Assembly (NCBI RefSeq): GCF_003194585.1
Contig: NZ_QHKZ01000004.1
Span: 372,001 to 436,000, forward strand
Reading direction: 5' to 3'
Origin: Nocardioides daejeonensis
Lineage (GTDB): Bacteria > Actinomycetota > Actinomycetes > Propionibacteriales > Nocardioidaceae
DNA: 64,000 nt
The first letter of the stretch is position 1. Each line of letters starts with the position of its first letter. The notes under the pieces are model-generated. The model saw nothing but the letters and a program-made list of their open reading frames with translations. It had not been told where the DNA came from and made no database searches. A program made the translations under genes and the position numbers. Of the stretch, positions 35,407-46,631 are shown in pieces.

Positions 35407-35796
35407 TCAGCGCGCCCGCAGCACGTCGGTGTGGACGAAGTCATCACCTTTGAAGAGCAGCGGCTCGCCGCTGTCGACGGCGAGCGCGTAGGCGAAGCAG
35501 TCGCCGAGGTTGAGGCGAGCCGGTGACCCGGAGCCGCGTCCATAGCGGCGGAAGGCCGTGCGAGCCGCCCGGGCCTGACGCACCGAGACCGGCTCGATCA
35601 CGATGCCGGCAGTCTCGACCAGAAGGTCGAGGTTGCGCGCGGCGTCGGGGTCGCCGGAGCCCTCGGCGACCATCGCGGCCTCGAGCCAGTTCGCGGCGGA
35701 GATCCGGCTCGGTTCCGCGACGAGCAGTTCGGCGAACTCGGTGGCTTCCTCCTCGTTCTGGAGGATCGCGATCAACACCGAGGTGTCGACGATCAT
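35407..35796 (-). CDS. vapC: VapC-type toxin, PIN-domain ribonuclease
   Basis: A 129-residue PIN domain protein. The conserved acidic residues are Asp3 in MIVDTSVLIAI, Glu in ANWLEAAMV, and the Asp pair in LGDCFAYALA and FKGDDF. These bind magnesium to cut RNA, often tRNA or rRNA loops. Its start overlaps the stop of the antitoxin gene by four bases, the usual layout, so the toxin is made only with its antitoxin. Confidence 0.92.
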   Translation of the reverse strand: MIVDTSVLIAILQNEEEATEFAELLVAEPSRISAANWLEAAMVAEGSGDPDAARNLDLLVETAGIVIEPVSVRQARAARTAFRRYGRGSGSPARLNLGDCFAYALAVDSGEPLLFKGDDFVHTDVLRAR

Positions 35797-36065
35797 CGAG
35801 GAAGGCCGGTCGCCGGGTCGTAAAGGTCCTCTTGGCTGCGGATCCGATCGACGGTCGCGGAATCGTCGCTCGGGTTCCAGGACAAGGAGATTCTGTGGAT
35901 GAGATCGAGACGCCGCGCCCGGTCGGCCTCGGCAGGGTCGGAGCCGTGTTTCGCGAGATACTCCTCCAGCGCGGCCTCGATGGCGCCGGTCTGGGTCTTG
36001 CCGCTCAACTGAGCCGCTTCGCGAGCCAACCGGTGCACGCGCTCGTTCTTGATGTTGAGGGACAT
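35793..36065 (-). CDS. vapB: VapB-type antitoxin
   Basis: A 90-residue protein. The N-terminus (MSLNIKNERVHRLAREAAQLSGKTQTGAIEAALEEYL) is the Rv0623-type VapB ribbon-helix-helix DNA-binding domain. The C-terminal tail (IHRISLSWNPSDDSATVDRIRSQEDLYD) would wrap the toxin. AGGAGG precedes the ATG. A palindrome 10 bp before the start is the likely operator. Confidence 0.9.
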   Translation of the reverse strand: MSLNIKNERVHRLAREAAQLSGKTQTGAIEAALEEYLAKHGSDPAEADRARRLDLIHRISLSWNPSDDSATVDRIRSQEDLYDPATGLPR

Positions 36066-36075
36066 AGCTGCCTCC

Positions 36076-36088
36076 TACCCTGGGTAGA
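36076..36088. promoter_or_regulatory. CTACCC-T-GGGTAG palindrome, probable VapBC operator
   Basis: A perfect 6-bp dyad with one centre base, 10 bp upstream of the vapB start and touching its ribosome site. A further half-site CTACCC is at about 36110. Autorepression by VapBC through such sites is known for the family; binding here is inferred. Confidence 0.6.
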
Positions 36089-36131
36089 AAAATCCTTCGC
36101 CATCAACTCTACCCCTCGCCTTCGAGCAGCG

Positions 36132-37361
36132 TCAGACGCTCAGATCGCTCAGATCGCCTGCCGGAAGGCTCACCCAACCCCGCACGAACATCGAGTCGTG
36201 CCGCACGCCGGCCGCCGGGTCGGCAGTGATCCTCGGATGGGCGGCGAGCAGTTCTTCGAACGCGATCTGCGCCTGCAGCCTCGCGGCGTGGCTGCCGATG
36301 CAGAAGTGCGGACCGCTGCTGAACGCGAGATGGCGATCGGGGCGGCGGCGTACGTCGAGGAGGTCCGCGGTGTCGCCGTACTCGCGGGGGTCGCGGTTGG
36401 CGGAGCCGTAGACCATCATCACCTTCCGGTCGGCCGGGATGGTGACGCCGGCGATCGTGACCTCGCGCGTGGTGGTGCGCGCGAGCGCCTGCACCGACGA
36501 CTCCAGGCGCAGGAACTCCAGCACCGCGCCGGGGATCAGGCCGGGGTCGGCCAGCAGCAGCTCGCGTTGTGCGGGCGCCTCGGTCAGCAGCGTGATCCCG
36601 TGGGAGACCAGGCTCGCCGTGGTGTCGCTGCCCCCGGCGACCATCACGAAGCAGAAGCCGAGGATGTCCCAGTCGCTGAGCCGCTGGCCGTCCAGTTCGG
36701 CGGCGACCAGGGCGCCGAGCAGGTCGTCGTGCGTGCAGCCGCGCCGGTGCGCGATCGCCTCGGTGAAGTAGCCCATCATCTCCGCCATCGCCTGCAGTCC
36801 ACCGGGCTCGTCGCTGACCGCGAATCCGTCGTTCTGTACGCGGGTGATCGCCGCGACCCACGGCGCGAACGCGGCCCGGTCGGACTCGGGCACGCCGAGC
36901 AGGTCGGCCAGCACGAATACCGGCAACGGTGAGGAGAGCAGCTGGTGGAGGTCGACCGTCTCCCCAGCTGCGGCCCGCTCGGTCATCAGCGCGATCCGGC
37001 TGCGCACGAAGGTGCGGATCTTGCCCTCGAGATCGGCGATCCGACGGGGCGTGAAGGCGCGACCGATCAGGCTCCGCAGGGCGGTCTGCGTCGGCGGGTC
37101 CAGCATCACGATGGTCGGCGGGATCCCGAGCTGCCCGATCTCGTCGGGATAGAAGGTGAGGCCCTGCGCCGAGGAGAACGTCGCCGGCGTACGCACCGCC
37201 TCCCAGACGTCGGCGAACCGGGTGAGTGCCCAGAACTCCGGCACCCCCGCGCGCTCCGGCACCCGGTGGACGGGTGACTCGTCGCGGAGCCGCGCGTACG
37301 TCGGATAGGGGTCGGCACGGAAGGCGAGGTCGAACGGCTCGTAGGCGACGGTGGTGGTCAC
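36132..37361 (-). CDS. Cytochrome P450 monooxygenase
   Basis: A 409-residue P450 when the GTG at 37361 is used; a longer start at 37412 is possible, but AAGGAGG lies between the two and would serve the GTG. The I-helix oxygen motif AGGSDTT, the ExxR motif in EFLRLESS, and the heme loop FSSGPHFCIGSHAAR with Cys354 are all present. It is a soluble bacterial class I enzyme that needs a ferredoxin, and none is encoded nearby. The substrate is unknown; steroid or terpenoid hydroxylation is common in related actinobacterial groups. Confidence 0.93.
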   Translation of the reverse strand: MTTTVAYEPFDLAFRADPYPTYARLRDESPVHRVPERAGVPEFWALTRFADVWEAVRTPATFSSAQGLTFYPDEIGQLGIPPTIVMLDPPTQTALRSLIGRAFTPRRIADLEGKIRTFVRSRIALMTERAAAGETVDLHQLLSSPLPVFVLADLLGVPESDRAAFAPWVAAITRVQNDGFAVSDEPGGLQAMAEMMGYFTEAIAHRRGCTHDDLLGALVAAELDGQRLSDWDILGFCFVMVAGGSDTTASLVSHGITLLTEAPAQRELLLADPGLIPGAVLEFLRLESSVQALARTTTREVTIAGVTIPADRKVMMVYGSANRDPREYGDTADLLDVRRRPDRHLAFSSGPHFCIGSHAARLQAQIAFEELLAAHPRITADPAAGVRHDSMFVRGWVSLPAGDLSDLSV

Positions 37362-37468
37362 GCCCCCATCCAACCTCCTTGAGGGTTCCATGAAAAGGGT
37401 CGACCGGGGCACCGGCCCTGCGGGTTCACCGGCGCCCGCGCGCCCGGGCGCGGCGGTAGCGTGACCGT

Positions 37469-38377
37469 ATGGACGACGTCATCGCGATCTCCGGCCTGGT
37501 CAAGAAGTTCGGATCGCTCCGGGCGCTCGACGGTCTCGACCTCCAGGTGGCGCAGGGCGAGGTGCACGGCTTCCTCGGCCCCAACGGCGCCGGCAAGTCG
37601 ACCGCGATCAGGGTGCTCCTCGGCCTGCTCCGTGCCGACGCCGGCTCGGTGCGCCTCCTCGGTGGGGACCCGTGGAAGGACGCCGCCGAGCTGCACCGCC
37701 GGCTCGCCTACGTGCCTGGCGACGTCAATCTCTGGCCCAACCTCACCGGCGGCGAGGTCATCGACCTGCTCGGCCGGCTGCGCGGTGGCCTCGACGAGCA
37801 GCGCCGCAAGGAGCTCATGGAGCGGTTCGAGCTCGATCCCACCAAGAAGGGTCGCTCCTACTCGAAGGGCAATCGACAGAAGGTGGCGCTGGTCGCCGCG
37901 CTCTCCTCCCACGTCGACCTGCTGATCCTCGACGAGCCGACCAGCGGGCTCGACCCGATCAAGGAGGCGACCTTCCAGGCTGCGGTCGACGAGTTCCGGT
38001 CGCACGGTCACAGCGTGCTGCTCTCCAGCCACATCCTCGCCGAGGTCGAACGGCTCTGCGACCGGGTCACGATCATCCGCAACGGTGTCGCGGTGGAGTC
38101 CGGCAGCCTCGCCGACCTGCGCCACCTGACCCGCACCTCCATCAGTGTCGAGCTGGCGCAGTCTCCGACGGGGCTCGACCGTCTCGACGGCGTACACGAT
38201 CTCGTGGTGGAGGGTCAGCGTGCCGTCTTCGAGGTCGACACCGACCGGCTCGACGCCGCTGTCGGCGCCTTGCACGGCTTCGGGATTCGGTCGCTCACCT
38301 CGCAGCCACCCACGCTTGAAGAGCTCTTCCTGCGGCACTACGGAGACGACGTCGCGGCAGACCGGTCCGCCTCGTGA
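37469..38377 (+). CDS. ABC transporter ATP-binding protein
   Basis: A 302-residue ATPase subunit with Walker A GPNGAGKS, the signature YSKGNRQKV (an unusual form of LSGGQ), Walker [14 protein letters not shown] and the switch histidine in LLSSHIL. A C-terminal extension of about 90 residues follows, as in DrrA-like drug exporter ATPases. Its stop overlaps the GTG of the permease gene (38374-38377), so the two form one exporter. Confidence 0.93.
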   Translation: MDDVIAISGLVKKFGSLRALDGLDLQVAQGEVHGFLGPNGAGKSTAIRVLLGLLRADAGSVRLLGGDPWKDAAELHRRLAYVPGDVNLWPNLTGGEVIDLLGRLRGGLDEQRRKELMERFELDPTKKGRSYSKGNRQKVALVAALSSHVDLLILDEPTSGLDPIKEATFQAAVDEFRSHGHSVLLSSHILAEVERLCDRVTIIRNGVAVESGSLADLRHLTRTSISVELAQSPTGLDRLDGVHDLVVEGQRAVFEVDTDRLDAAVGALHGFGIRSLTSQPPTLEELFLRHYGDDVAADRSAS

Positions 38378-39945
38378 CGGGCTTCGCTGCGCTGCTGAGG
38401 CTCTTCCTGGCGCGCGACAAGTGGATGATCCTCGCTTGGACCGCCGGTATCACGCTCCTCTACTGGTCGCAGGCGATCAGCATCGAGGGCGTCTATCAGA
38501 GCCAGCACGAGTTCGACGCCGCAGCGGCGTTGATGGAGAAGAACGCCGCCTTCATCGCCATGGCGGGACCACCGCGTGCGCTCAACACGGTCGGAGGTCA
38601 GGTCACCTGGCAGGCGTCGGCGTTCGGTGCCGTCTGCGCTGGGCTGATGAGCATGTTCCTCATCGGTCGCCACACCCGCGCCGAGGAGGAGTCGGGGCGC
38701 GACGAGCTGCTGCGCTCCACCGCTCTCGGTCGCTGGGCTCCGCAGACCGCAGCCCTCGTCACGGCTCTGATCGCCAACGCGGTGGTCGCTCTCGGTGTCG
38801 GCGGCAGCCTGCTGGGCTATGGCCTGCCCGCGCAGGGCTCCCTGGCGAGCGCGCTCCAAGTAGGCCTCACCGGCGCGGTCTTCGCAGGCACCGCGCTGGT
38901 CGCGGCGCAGCTCACCCAGAGCACCCGCGGCATGTACGGCATCGCCGGCGCGATCCTCGCCGTCGCCTATGTGTTGCGTGCGATCGGCGACGTCGGCAAC
39001 GGCGTGCTCTCCTGGCTCTCCCCGATCGGCTGGGGTCAGGCCATGCATGCCTACTCCGGTGACGACTTCGGCCCGGCGCTGCTCCTGGCCGCGGCCGCGG
39101 TGCTGGCGGTCGTGGCGTCGTACCTGCTCTTCGAGCGCCGCGACGTCGGCAGCGGGTTGTTCGCGGCCCGGCCCGGGCCGGCGCGGGCTTCGGCCGGACT
39201 GCTGCGACCGTGGGGACTTGCCTGGCGACTGCATCGCGGGTCGGTACTCGGCTGGACGATCGGCCTCTTCCTCTTCGGGTTGGCCTACGGCTCGATCGGT
39301 GACAGTGCGGCGGACCTGATCGGAGGCTCCGAGGTGACCAAGGAGATCCTCGAGGTAGCCGGCGCGGCCCTGGTGGACGGCTTCTTCGCCAACGCCCTGC
39401 TGATGCTCTCGCTGCTGGCGTGCGGCTTCGCGATCTCCTCCGCTCTCCGGCCCCGCAGCGAGGAGGAGGCCGGACGAGTGGAGGGGCTCCTGGCAACCGC
39501 CCTGCCCCGCGGTCACTGGTTTGCCGCGCACGGCGTCGTGACTGTGATCGGCGTGTTCGTGATCGCCGTCGGCTCGGCTCTCGGCATGGCTGCCGGGTAC
39601 GCCGGCGCAACCGGAGACTGGGATCGCCTCGGCCCGTTCCTGGCCGGCTCGCTGTCGCTGTGCGCAGGCACGCTGGTCTGGGTCGGATTCGCCCGACTGC
39701 TCTATGCCCTCAACGCCCGCTGGGCGCCGTGGGCGTGGCTGGGGCTGGGTTTCAGCACGGTCGTGATGCTCTTTGCCCGACCCCTCCGGTTCCCCGACTG
39801 GCTCAGCGACCTCTCGCCCTACACACACCTGGCGCTGGTCCCGGCCGAGGAGTTCGCGTGGCGTCCGGTGCTGGTGCTCCTGGCCCTGGTCGCGCTTCTC
39901 TGGTGGAGCGCCCAGGCGGCGTTCGCTCGCCGCGACGTCCACTAG
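38374..39945 (+). CDS. ABC transporter permease, double-length ABC-2 type
   Basis: A 523-residue membrane protein with about twelve hydrophobic helices in two similar halves. Each half begins with a segment such as [18 protein letters not shown] and [19 protein letters not shown], followed by an amphipathic EExGRxExLLxTxLxRxxW motif ([20 protein letters not shown] and [20 protein letters not shown]). This is the layout of the TmrB/tetronasin-type exporters. It probably exports a hydrophobic compound, perhaps an antibiotic or lipid. No biosynthetic cluster is near. Confidence 0.9.
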   Translation: MTGFAALLRLFLARDKWMILAWTAGITLLYWSQAISIEGVYQSQHEFDAAAALMEKNAAFIAMAGPPRALNTVGGQVTWQASAFGAVCAGLMSMFLIGRHTRAEEESGRDELLRSTALGRWAPQTAALVTALIANAVVALGVGGSLLGYGLPAQGSLASALQVGLTGAVFAGTALVAAQLTQSTRGMYGIAGAILAVAYVLRAIGDVGNGVLSWLSPIGWGQAMHAYSGDDFGPALLLAAAAVLAVVASYLLFERRDVGSGLFAARPGPARASAGLLRPWGLAWRLHRGSVLGWTIGLFLFGLAYGSIGDSAADLIGGSEVTKEILEVAGAALVDGFFANALLMLSLLACGFAISSALRPRSEEEAGRVEGLLATALPRGHWFAAHGVVTVIGVFVIAVGSALGMAAGYAGATGDWDRLGPFLAGSLSLCAGTLVWVGFARLLYALNARWAPWAWLGLGFSTVVMLFARPLRFPDWLSDLSPYTHLALVPAEEFAWRPVLVLLALVALLWWSAQAAFARRDVH

Positions 39946-40086
39946 GCCGTGGTGGCAGACGCCGTGGCCTGCTGCGCGCGGCCCCACGGGCGGCTGGACC
40001 GCGTTGTCGTCGGTCAACGATGCTGGTCAACCAGCACTTCCCGGGATGTGATGACCAGGCCCGCCCCGGCGTCGGCCCCGCGGATC

Positions 40087-41127
40087 TCAACCGGTTGCGT
40101 TCAGGCAGACCGGTCGATTCACGCCGGCAGCCTCGAAGTCCACGGCCGGATGCTTCCAGTCGGGCCGCAGGCTGGTGGCGACGCGTTCGAGGTCTCCCGA
40201 CCGCACCGCTTCGAGCCGACGGGTGAAGACCGTGACGCGTTCCCGCGCGGCTGCCAGCACGTCGTCCCATGCCTCGTCGTCGGGAGGCGCCGCAGCTACC
40301 GACTCCAGGTCTCGCACGGTCGACTCCCACTCGGCGACCAGGGACTCCAGTGCCGGCTCGAGACCGGCGAGCTCGCCGGCGAGCTCCGCGCCCTTCAGCG
40401 ACTTCTCCAAGGCACTGAGGACGGTCCCGGTCGCGGTCGCGAGGTGTGCCTCGTCGCGGCGGATGCCGACCTCGACGCAGAGATGGCTCACCTCGCTCAC
40501 GAACTCCGCCGATCCCTCGGCGATCGGAGCGAGCGAGTAGGCGTTCACGCAGTCGCTCCTGCCCAGCTCCAACGCGGTGAGCGCCTCCTCGAGGTCGTCC
40601 GGAGCCTCGTCGGAGCCGTCAGGGCTGCCGGGTGTCGGCGTACTCCGCGTCGTCTCGCGGGTGTGGAGGAACTCCTCCTTGATCGTGGCCCAGTCGCCGG
40701 TGGCGAGCAGGTCGCGCCGCTCCTCGGCGAGTGCGAGGTCGGAGTCACCCGAGGCGACCACCTGGTCCCAGGCGGCCTGCTCGGCGGCGTCCTCGGAGCT
40801 CACGGCCGTGAGGGCGTCATGCATGCGGTTCAGGTGGGCGAGGCGATCGTCGTAGGCCGCGCGCCATTCCTGCAGCTGCTCTGCGCTGGGCTCTTCCTCC
40901 CGTGCTCTCGCCGTCACGATGTCGATGCCCGGGTCCCCGGCCGTGCCGAGTGCGGAGTTGACCACCTGGGTGCAGGCCCTCATCGCCTCGTGCCGGAACG
41001 ACTCGTCGTCGACCTGGGCAGACGGGGTGCGCGCCGACGTGCTCCGGTCGTCCTCGGCCGAGGAGTCGGAGCAGCCGCCGAGCATGAGCAGCAGTGCGGT
41101 TGCGACAAGGGCTGTGCGGGTGTTCAC
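40087..41127 (-). CDS. Secreted lipoprotein of unknown function, mostly helical
   Basis: A 346-residue lipoprotein with MNTRTALVATALLLMLGGC; the lipid-bearing Cys is residue 19. The mature protein is rich in long charged helices (DDRLAHLNRMHDALTAVSSEDAAEQ and VLSALEKSLKGAELAGELAG) and has few cysteines. No family is recognised. It sits between the ABC exporter and a regulator, both in other transcripts, so context does not help. Confidence 0.75.
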   Translation of the reverse strand: MNTRTALVATALLLMLGGCSDSSAEDDRSTSARTPSAQVDDESFRHEAMRACTQVVNSALGTAGDPGIDIVTARAREEEPSAEQLQEWRAAYDDRLAHLNRMHDALTAVSSEDAAEQAAWDQVVASGDSDLALAEERRDLLATGDWATIKEEFLHTRETTRSTPTPGSPDGSDEAPDDLEEALTALELGRSDCVNAYSLAPIAEGSAEFVSEVSHLCVEVGIRRDEAHLATATGTVLSALEKSLKGAELAGELAGLEPALESLVAEWESTVRDLESVAAAPPDDEAWDDVLAAARERVTVFTRRLEAVRSGDLERVATSLRPDWKHPAVDFEAAGVNRPVCLNATG

Positions 41128-41162
41128 GAGTGGGGTCTACCCAGCTCGTCCGGTTCCTACCC

Positions 41163-42383
41163 TCAGGCGAGCTCCCGGTCGAGCCGAGCGAGTTGCCCGT
41201 TGATCATCGACAGCAGCGGTGAGCTAGGGGCGACGGCGTCTCGTTGGGCCACCCACATCTCGTAGTCGTCGGCGCCCCATGCCGAGCGGGTCCACGTGGA
41301 CATCAGGTCGGCGGAGCCGGAGCGGAGCACGGCGGCGCGCAGGCTCGCATCCAGCTGCTCGCGCATCCGGACCACGCCGGGGGCCGTCGACCTCGGCAGC
41401 AGCGGGCCGCGGAAGCCGCGGAGCGCATGGGTGAGGGCGCCCGCTGCCAGGTGTGCCTCGACGGCGTGCCAGTCGGTCGACACCTCGGCCAGGAGCCGGT
41501 AGGGCCGTGAGCCGAGGAGGTCGTCCCCGAGCAGGTTGCGCATCCTGTTCAGCTCGACGCGCAAGGTGGAGGACTGACTCTCGGTCTCATAGAGGAGCAC
41601 GCCGAGCTCGTCACCGCTCAACCCGAGCGGTGCGCTGGCCAACAGCAGGGCGATCTCGCTGTGCCGCGGACTCAGCATCAAGGTGGTCGTCTTGCCGTTG
41701 GTCCCGGTGATCCGGACGAGCACCTGCTGGCGTCCCATCGCCTCCAGCGCGACCCCGACGCCGCGGGCCGGCTGCCGGGCCGGCGCGAACGAGTGGAGCC
41801 GAATGCGCGCCAGCTCCGACTCGGCCATCCGTGCCGCGGCCCGCACCATCGCGAGCGTCTGGGGCGTGCCCATCTGGTCGCCGCCGGTGATGTCCAGGAC
41901 ACCCAGCAGCTCACCGGTCAGCGGGTCGTGGATCGGTGAGGCGGCGCAGCTCCAGGCCCGCACCGCGTGGCGGAAGTGCTCCGAGCCCACCACCGAGACC
42001 GGCCGTCCGAGCGTGATGGCCATGCCGGGGGCGTTGGTGCCCGCGACCCGCTCGTCCCAGTTCGCGCCCTCCACGAAGCCGATCTGCTCGGCGCGCCGCA
42101 GAACGTCGGGGCGCCCGCAGACCCACAGGAGCTGCGCGCTCGCATCGCAGACCGCCATGACTGCGTCACAATCGAGTGCCGCCTGCCCGAGCACGTCATC
42201 GAGCAACGGAAAGACCGGGGCCAGCTGGTGCGCCTCCCGGTGGTCACGCAGCACGTCAGGGTCGAGGGTGATGGGAGCACCGGCTGAGTCGGCGCTCACG
42301 CCGGCGGCCGCCGACCGATGCCAGGAGTCGGCGACCTGGGCACGCATGCTCCCGGTGGTCACGTCCCCAGTGAACTCGATCAT
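41163..42383 (-). CDS. GAF-domain transcriptional regulator with C-terminal winged helix
   Basis: A 406-residue regulator if the ATG at 42383 is used; upstream GTG codons are possible. It opens with the AcoR-type segment [24 protein letters not shown] domain covers about residues 60-210, with [22 protein letters not shown] as its hallmark. The AAA ATPase of true AcoR proteins is missing. The C-terminal part has a winged-helix-like segment ([25 protein letters not shown]) as in other actinobacterial members. It is divergent from the aldehyde dehydrogenase pair, which it probably activates in response to an alcohol or aldehyde. Confidence 0.85.
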   Translation of the reverse strand: MIEFTGDVTTGSMRAQVADSWHRSAAAGVSADSAGAPITLDPDVLRDHREAHQLAPVFPLLDDVLGQAALDCDAVMAVCDASAQLLWVCGRPDVLRRAEQIGFVEGANWDERVAGTNAPGMAITLGRPVSVVGSEHFRHAVRAWSCAASPIHDPLTGELLGVLDITGGDQMGTPQTLAMVRAAARMAESELARIRLHSFAPARQPARGVGVALEAMGRQQVLVRITGTNGKTTTLMLSPRHSEIALLLASAPLGLSGDELGVLLYETESQSSTLRVELNRMRNLLGDDLLGSRPYRLLAEVSTDWHAVEAHLAAGALTHALRGFRGPLLPRSTAPGVVRMREQLDASLRAAVLRSGSADLMSTWTRSAWGADDYEMWVAQRDAVAPSSPLLSMINGQLARLDRELA

Positions 42384-42513
42384 CGCCGTACGCACTAGAG
42401 CCCACCACGAGTCGGCGAGCCGGCGTGCGGGGTGTCGGCGGGTGTGGTCACAGCTCCTCCTCGGCCCGCGGGCGGGTGACGGCAGGGGATCTACCGATGG
42501 TGGCAGCGCCGAT

Positions 42514-42579
42514 GTTGCAACCACGTTGCACCGGGTTGCAGCCGGACAGGCGACCAACTCGGCGCAACGTGCCCGCAAC
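42514..42579. promoter_or_regulatory. GTTGCA/GCAAC half-site cluster before the aldehyde dehydrogenase gene
   Basis: Three direct copies of GTTGCA at 42514, 42525 and 42535 are spaced by about one DNA turn. They are followed by two inverted copies of GCAAC at 42564 and 42575, 11 bp apart. The group lies 70-130 bp before the aldehyde dehydrogenase start, a typical place for an activator such as the divergent GAF regulator. Confidence 0.55.
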
Positions 42580-42646
42580 CTCGCGCTCCCTAGCGTGCTG
42601 TGTCCTGCGTCACCCCAGCCTTTCAGCCATCCCAGCGAGGAGAGAC

Positions 42647-44169
<1,523 letters not shown>

Positions 44170-44170
<1 letters not shown>

Positions 44171-44565
44171 TGGGGGGACCCGAAAGGGTCGCCCTGACCG
44201 GCCAGGCGGCGGAGCTGATCCGCCGCCTGGTCGACCAGCACGGCCCGGTGATGTTCCACCAGTCCGGCGGATGCTGCGACGGGAGCGCGCCGATGTGCTA
44301 CCCGGTCGGTGAGTTCCGGACGGGAGCCTCCGACGTCCTGCTCGGTACGGTCGATGCGGGGGTGCCGGAGCCGGTCGAGGTGTGGATGTCGGCTGCCCAG
44401 TTCGCGTACTGGAAGCACACCCACCTGACGATCGACGTGGTGAAGGGACGCGGCGCGGGGTTCTCCCTCGAGGCGCCCGAGGGCCTGCGGTTCCTGGTCC
44501 GCTCCCGGGTCTTCACCGACGAGGAGTACGCCGCCTTGGAGTCCGCGTCGTCGGGTGACGGCTGA
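44170..44565 (+). CDS. DUF779 family protein
   Basis: A 131-residue DUF779 protein. It has the conserved FHQSGGCCDGSAPMCYP with three cysteines, a likely metal or redox site, and SAAQFAYWKHTHLTIDVVKGRGAGFSLE. DUF779 genes are commonly next to ExaC-type aldehyde dehydrogenases; the role is not known, perhaps maturation or electron transfer. TGATG at 44168-44172 joins it to the upstream gene with a one-base overlap. Confidence 0.9.
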
Positions 44566-44577
44566 GGGGCGGGCGTC

Positions 44578-45378
44578 TCAGCCCTGACGGGCGGCGCCCC
44601 GACGTGTGGGGCTTCGACGGGGAGGGCGGGGGAGGAAGAAGGAGGTGCGGGCGGCGTACTCCGCCCAGCCCGGGCGGTCGGCCATGTGGCGTTCGAGGCG
44701 ACGGGCTCCGGTGGCGTAGACCAGGAACCAGGTCATCGCGATGGGGGAGAGCAGGGTGAGCACACTGGGCCAGGCGGAGGCGGCGATGATCCAGATCCCC
44801 CACCACACGCAGGCATCGCCGAAGTAGTTCGGATGCCGGGTCCACGCCCACAGGCCCCGGTCCATGATGACGCCCTTGTTGGCGGGGTCGGCCTTGAAGC
44901 GGGCCAGCTGGCGATCACCTACGGCCTCGAACAGCACGCCGACCAGCCAGAGCGCCACGCCGAGGGCAGCCACGGGCCACCACCCGGCGCCCGCGACCGC
45001 CGACGCCTGGACCGGCAGGGAGACGAACCACAGCGCGACTCCCTGCGTCACGAAGACCTTGCGGACCCGCTTCCAGAAGCCGGCTCCCTCCAGGTACTCC
45101 TCGTAGCGCGCGTCCTCGGTGCCGGCGTTGCGCCGGTGCATGTGCCAGGCCAGCCGCAGCCCCCACGCGCTGACCAGCACGGCCAGCAGCAGCCGCCGGG
45201 CCGGGTCGCCGTCGCCGATCGCCGCGGCCACCCAGGCGACCGCTACGAAGCCCAGGCCCCACAGGGTGTCGACGACGGTGAACCGACCGGTGCGGGCAGC
45301 GACCACGACACCGGCGCCCATCAGCGCAGCCGCGGCTACGAGGGCGCCGCCGGAGACGAGCAGCAGATCGGTCACCAT
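44578..45378 (-). CDS. DUF1295 membrane protein (steroid 5-alpha-reductase-like)
   Basis: A 266-residue protein with about seven membrane helices. The C-terminal hallmark is GLWAWTRHPNYFGDACVWWGIW, where the RHPNYFGD motif binds NADPH in related reductases and methyltransferases. In M. tuberculosis, Rv0446c holds this place next to UfaA1. I infer that it reduces the methylene fatty acid made by the cyclopropane-synthase-type enzymes, giving a methyl-branched chain. It overlaps the upstream methyltransferase gene by seven bases and is the last gene of the operon. Confidence 0.88.
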   Translation of the reverse strand: MVTDLLLVSGGALVAAAALMGAGVVVAARTGRFTVVDTLWGLGFVAVAWVAAAIGDGDPARRLLLAVLVSAWGLRLAWHMHRRNAGTEDARYEEYLEGAGFWKRVRKVFVTQGVALWFVSLPVQASAVAGAGWWPVAALGVALWLVGVLFEAVGDRQLARFKADPANKGVIMDRGLWAWTRHPNYFGDACVWWGIWIIAASAWPSVLTLLSPIAMTWFLVYATGARRLERHMADRPGWAEYAARTSFFLPRPPRRSPTRRGAARQG

Positions 45379-46631
45379 GCCCGTTCCTCCGGCAGTGTGT
45401 GCGGGGCGCCGGGGCGGACGGCGAGGAGCTGGTCGACGCCCATCCGTCCGTCGCGAAACGCCATGGCGCCGCCGACGAGGTAGAGCTCCCACACCCGGAC
45501 GAGCTCCGCGCCGACCAGGCCGACCAGCTCGTCGCGCCGGCGGTCGAAGTTGTGCCGCCACGCGGCGACGGTGCGCACGTAGTGCTCGCGCAGCGCGTGC
45601 ACGTCCCGCACCTCCAGCCCAGCCTCCTCGATCAGGGCGACGGTCTCGCCGACGGGGCGCATGTGCATGTCGGGAGCGATGAAGGACTCGATGAACGGTC
45701 CTCCGCCGGGGTGGTGCCCGCTGCGGCGCGACATCTGCTGCACCAGCACCCGTCCGCCGGGCCGGACCGCGCGCCGCAGGATGCCGGCGTACGTCGGGTA
45801 GTTGCCGGCACCCACGTGCTCGCCCATCTCGATGCTCGCCACCGCGTCGAACGCCTCCTGCTCCGGCACGTCGCGGTAGTCCTGGAGCCGCACCTCGACG
45901 CGGTCGCCCAACCCGCGCTCGGCGACGCGAGCATCGATGAACGCCTTCTGCTCCTCCGAGATCGTCACCCCGACGACCTCGGCGCCGAACTGCTCGGCGG
46001 CATGCAGGCTCAGCGAGCCCCATCCACACCCGACGTCGAGCAGCCGCATGCCGGGTCGCAGGCCCAGCTTGCGGCAGACCAGCGACAGCTTGGCCCGCTG
46101 CGCCTCGGCAAGGGTCTGTGCGGGGTCCTCGCTCCAGTAGGCCGAGGAGTAGGCCATCGTCTCGTCGAGGATGGCGGCGTAGAACTCGTTGGAGGCGTCG
46201 TAGTGGTGGCTGATCACGGTGCGGTCGCGCAGCGGGGAGTGCAGACCGCCCCGCACCCGCGCTTGGGTGGGTGGTGCCGCCGGGCGGGAGCCCAGCGCGC
46301 CGACCCGGCGAGCGGTGCGCACTGCCCGGGCGATGCTGCGCGGTCCGAGACGTACGCCGGAGAGCCCGCGCCGCTCCGCCTCCGACCAGACGTGGGTGAG
46401 GGCCTCGTCCAGGTCTCCGTGCACCTCGAGCTCGCCGGTCACGAAGGCCTGGGCGGCGCCGAGCTCGCCCGGCGCCCACACCAGCCTCCGCAGCGCCGCC
46501 GGCGAGTGCACCTCGACCAGTGGTGCCTGGACGGGGCCGGCCTCCGAGCCGTCCCAGGCACGCAGGCGTACGGGCAGGTCGCCGCCGACGAAGGGCCGCA
46601 GCCCGTCGGCAAGCTCGTCGGCGATGGTCAC
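45372..46631 (-). CDS. Cyclopropane-fatty-acid-synthase-type methyltransferase, second copy
   Basis: A 419-residue SAM-dependent methyltransferase that acts on unsaturated phospholipid chains. The SAM motif is RLLDVGCGWGSLSLHAAEQ. The CFA-family blocks SHHYDASNEFYAAILDETMAYSSAYW, IEMGEHVGAGNYPTY and FIAPDMHMRPV are complete. The GTG start overlaps the stop of the previous gene (GTGA). It is a diverged paralogue of the enzyme just upstream. UfaA1 of mycobacteria is the nearest functional model. Confidence 0.9.
   Translation of the reverse strand: MTIADELADGLRPFVGGDLPVRLRAWDGSEAGPVQAPLVEVHSPAALRRLVWAPGELGAAQAFVTGELEVHGDLDEALTHVWSEAERRGLSGVRLGPRSIARAVRTARRVGALGSRPAAPPTQARVRGGLHSPLRDRTVISHHYDASNEFYAAILDETMAYSSAYWSEDPAQTLAEAQRAKLSLVCRKLGLRPGMRLLDVGCGWGSLSLHAAEQFGAEVVGVTISEEQKAFIDARVAERGLGDRVEVRLQDYRDVPEQEAFDAVASIEMGEHVGAGNYPTYAGILRRAVRPGGRVLVQQMSRRSGHHPGGGPFIESFIAPDMHMRPVGETVALIEEAGLEVRDVHALREHYVRTVAAWRHNFDRRRDELVGLVGAELVRVWELYLVGGAMAFRDGRMGVDQLLAVRPGAPHTLPEERAW

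Noticed and set aside
40021..40036. TGCTGGT-CA-ACCAGCA as a terminator
   Set aside because: The two-base loop cannot form a stable hairpin. It may be an operator, but nothing else supports that.
41163..42383. Sigma-54-dependent activator
   Set aside because: The AcoR-like N-terminus is present but the AAA ATPase and Fis domains are absent, and no -24/-12 promoter is seen before the aldehyde dehydrogenase gene.
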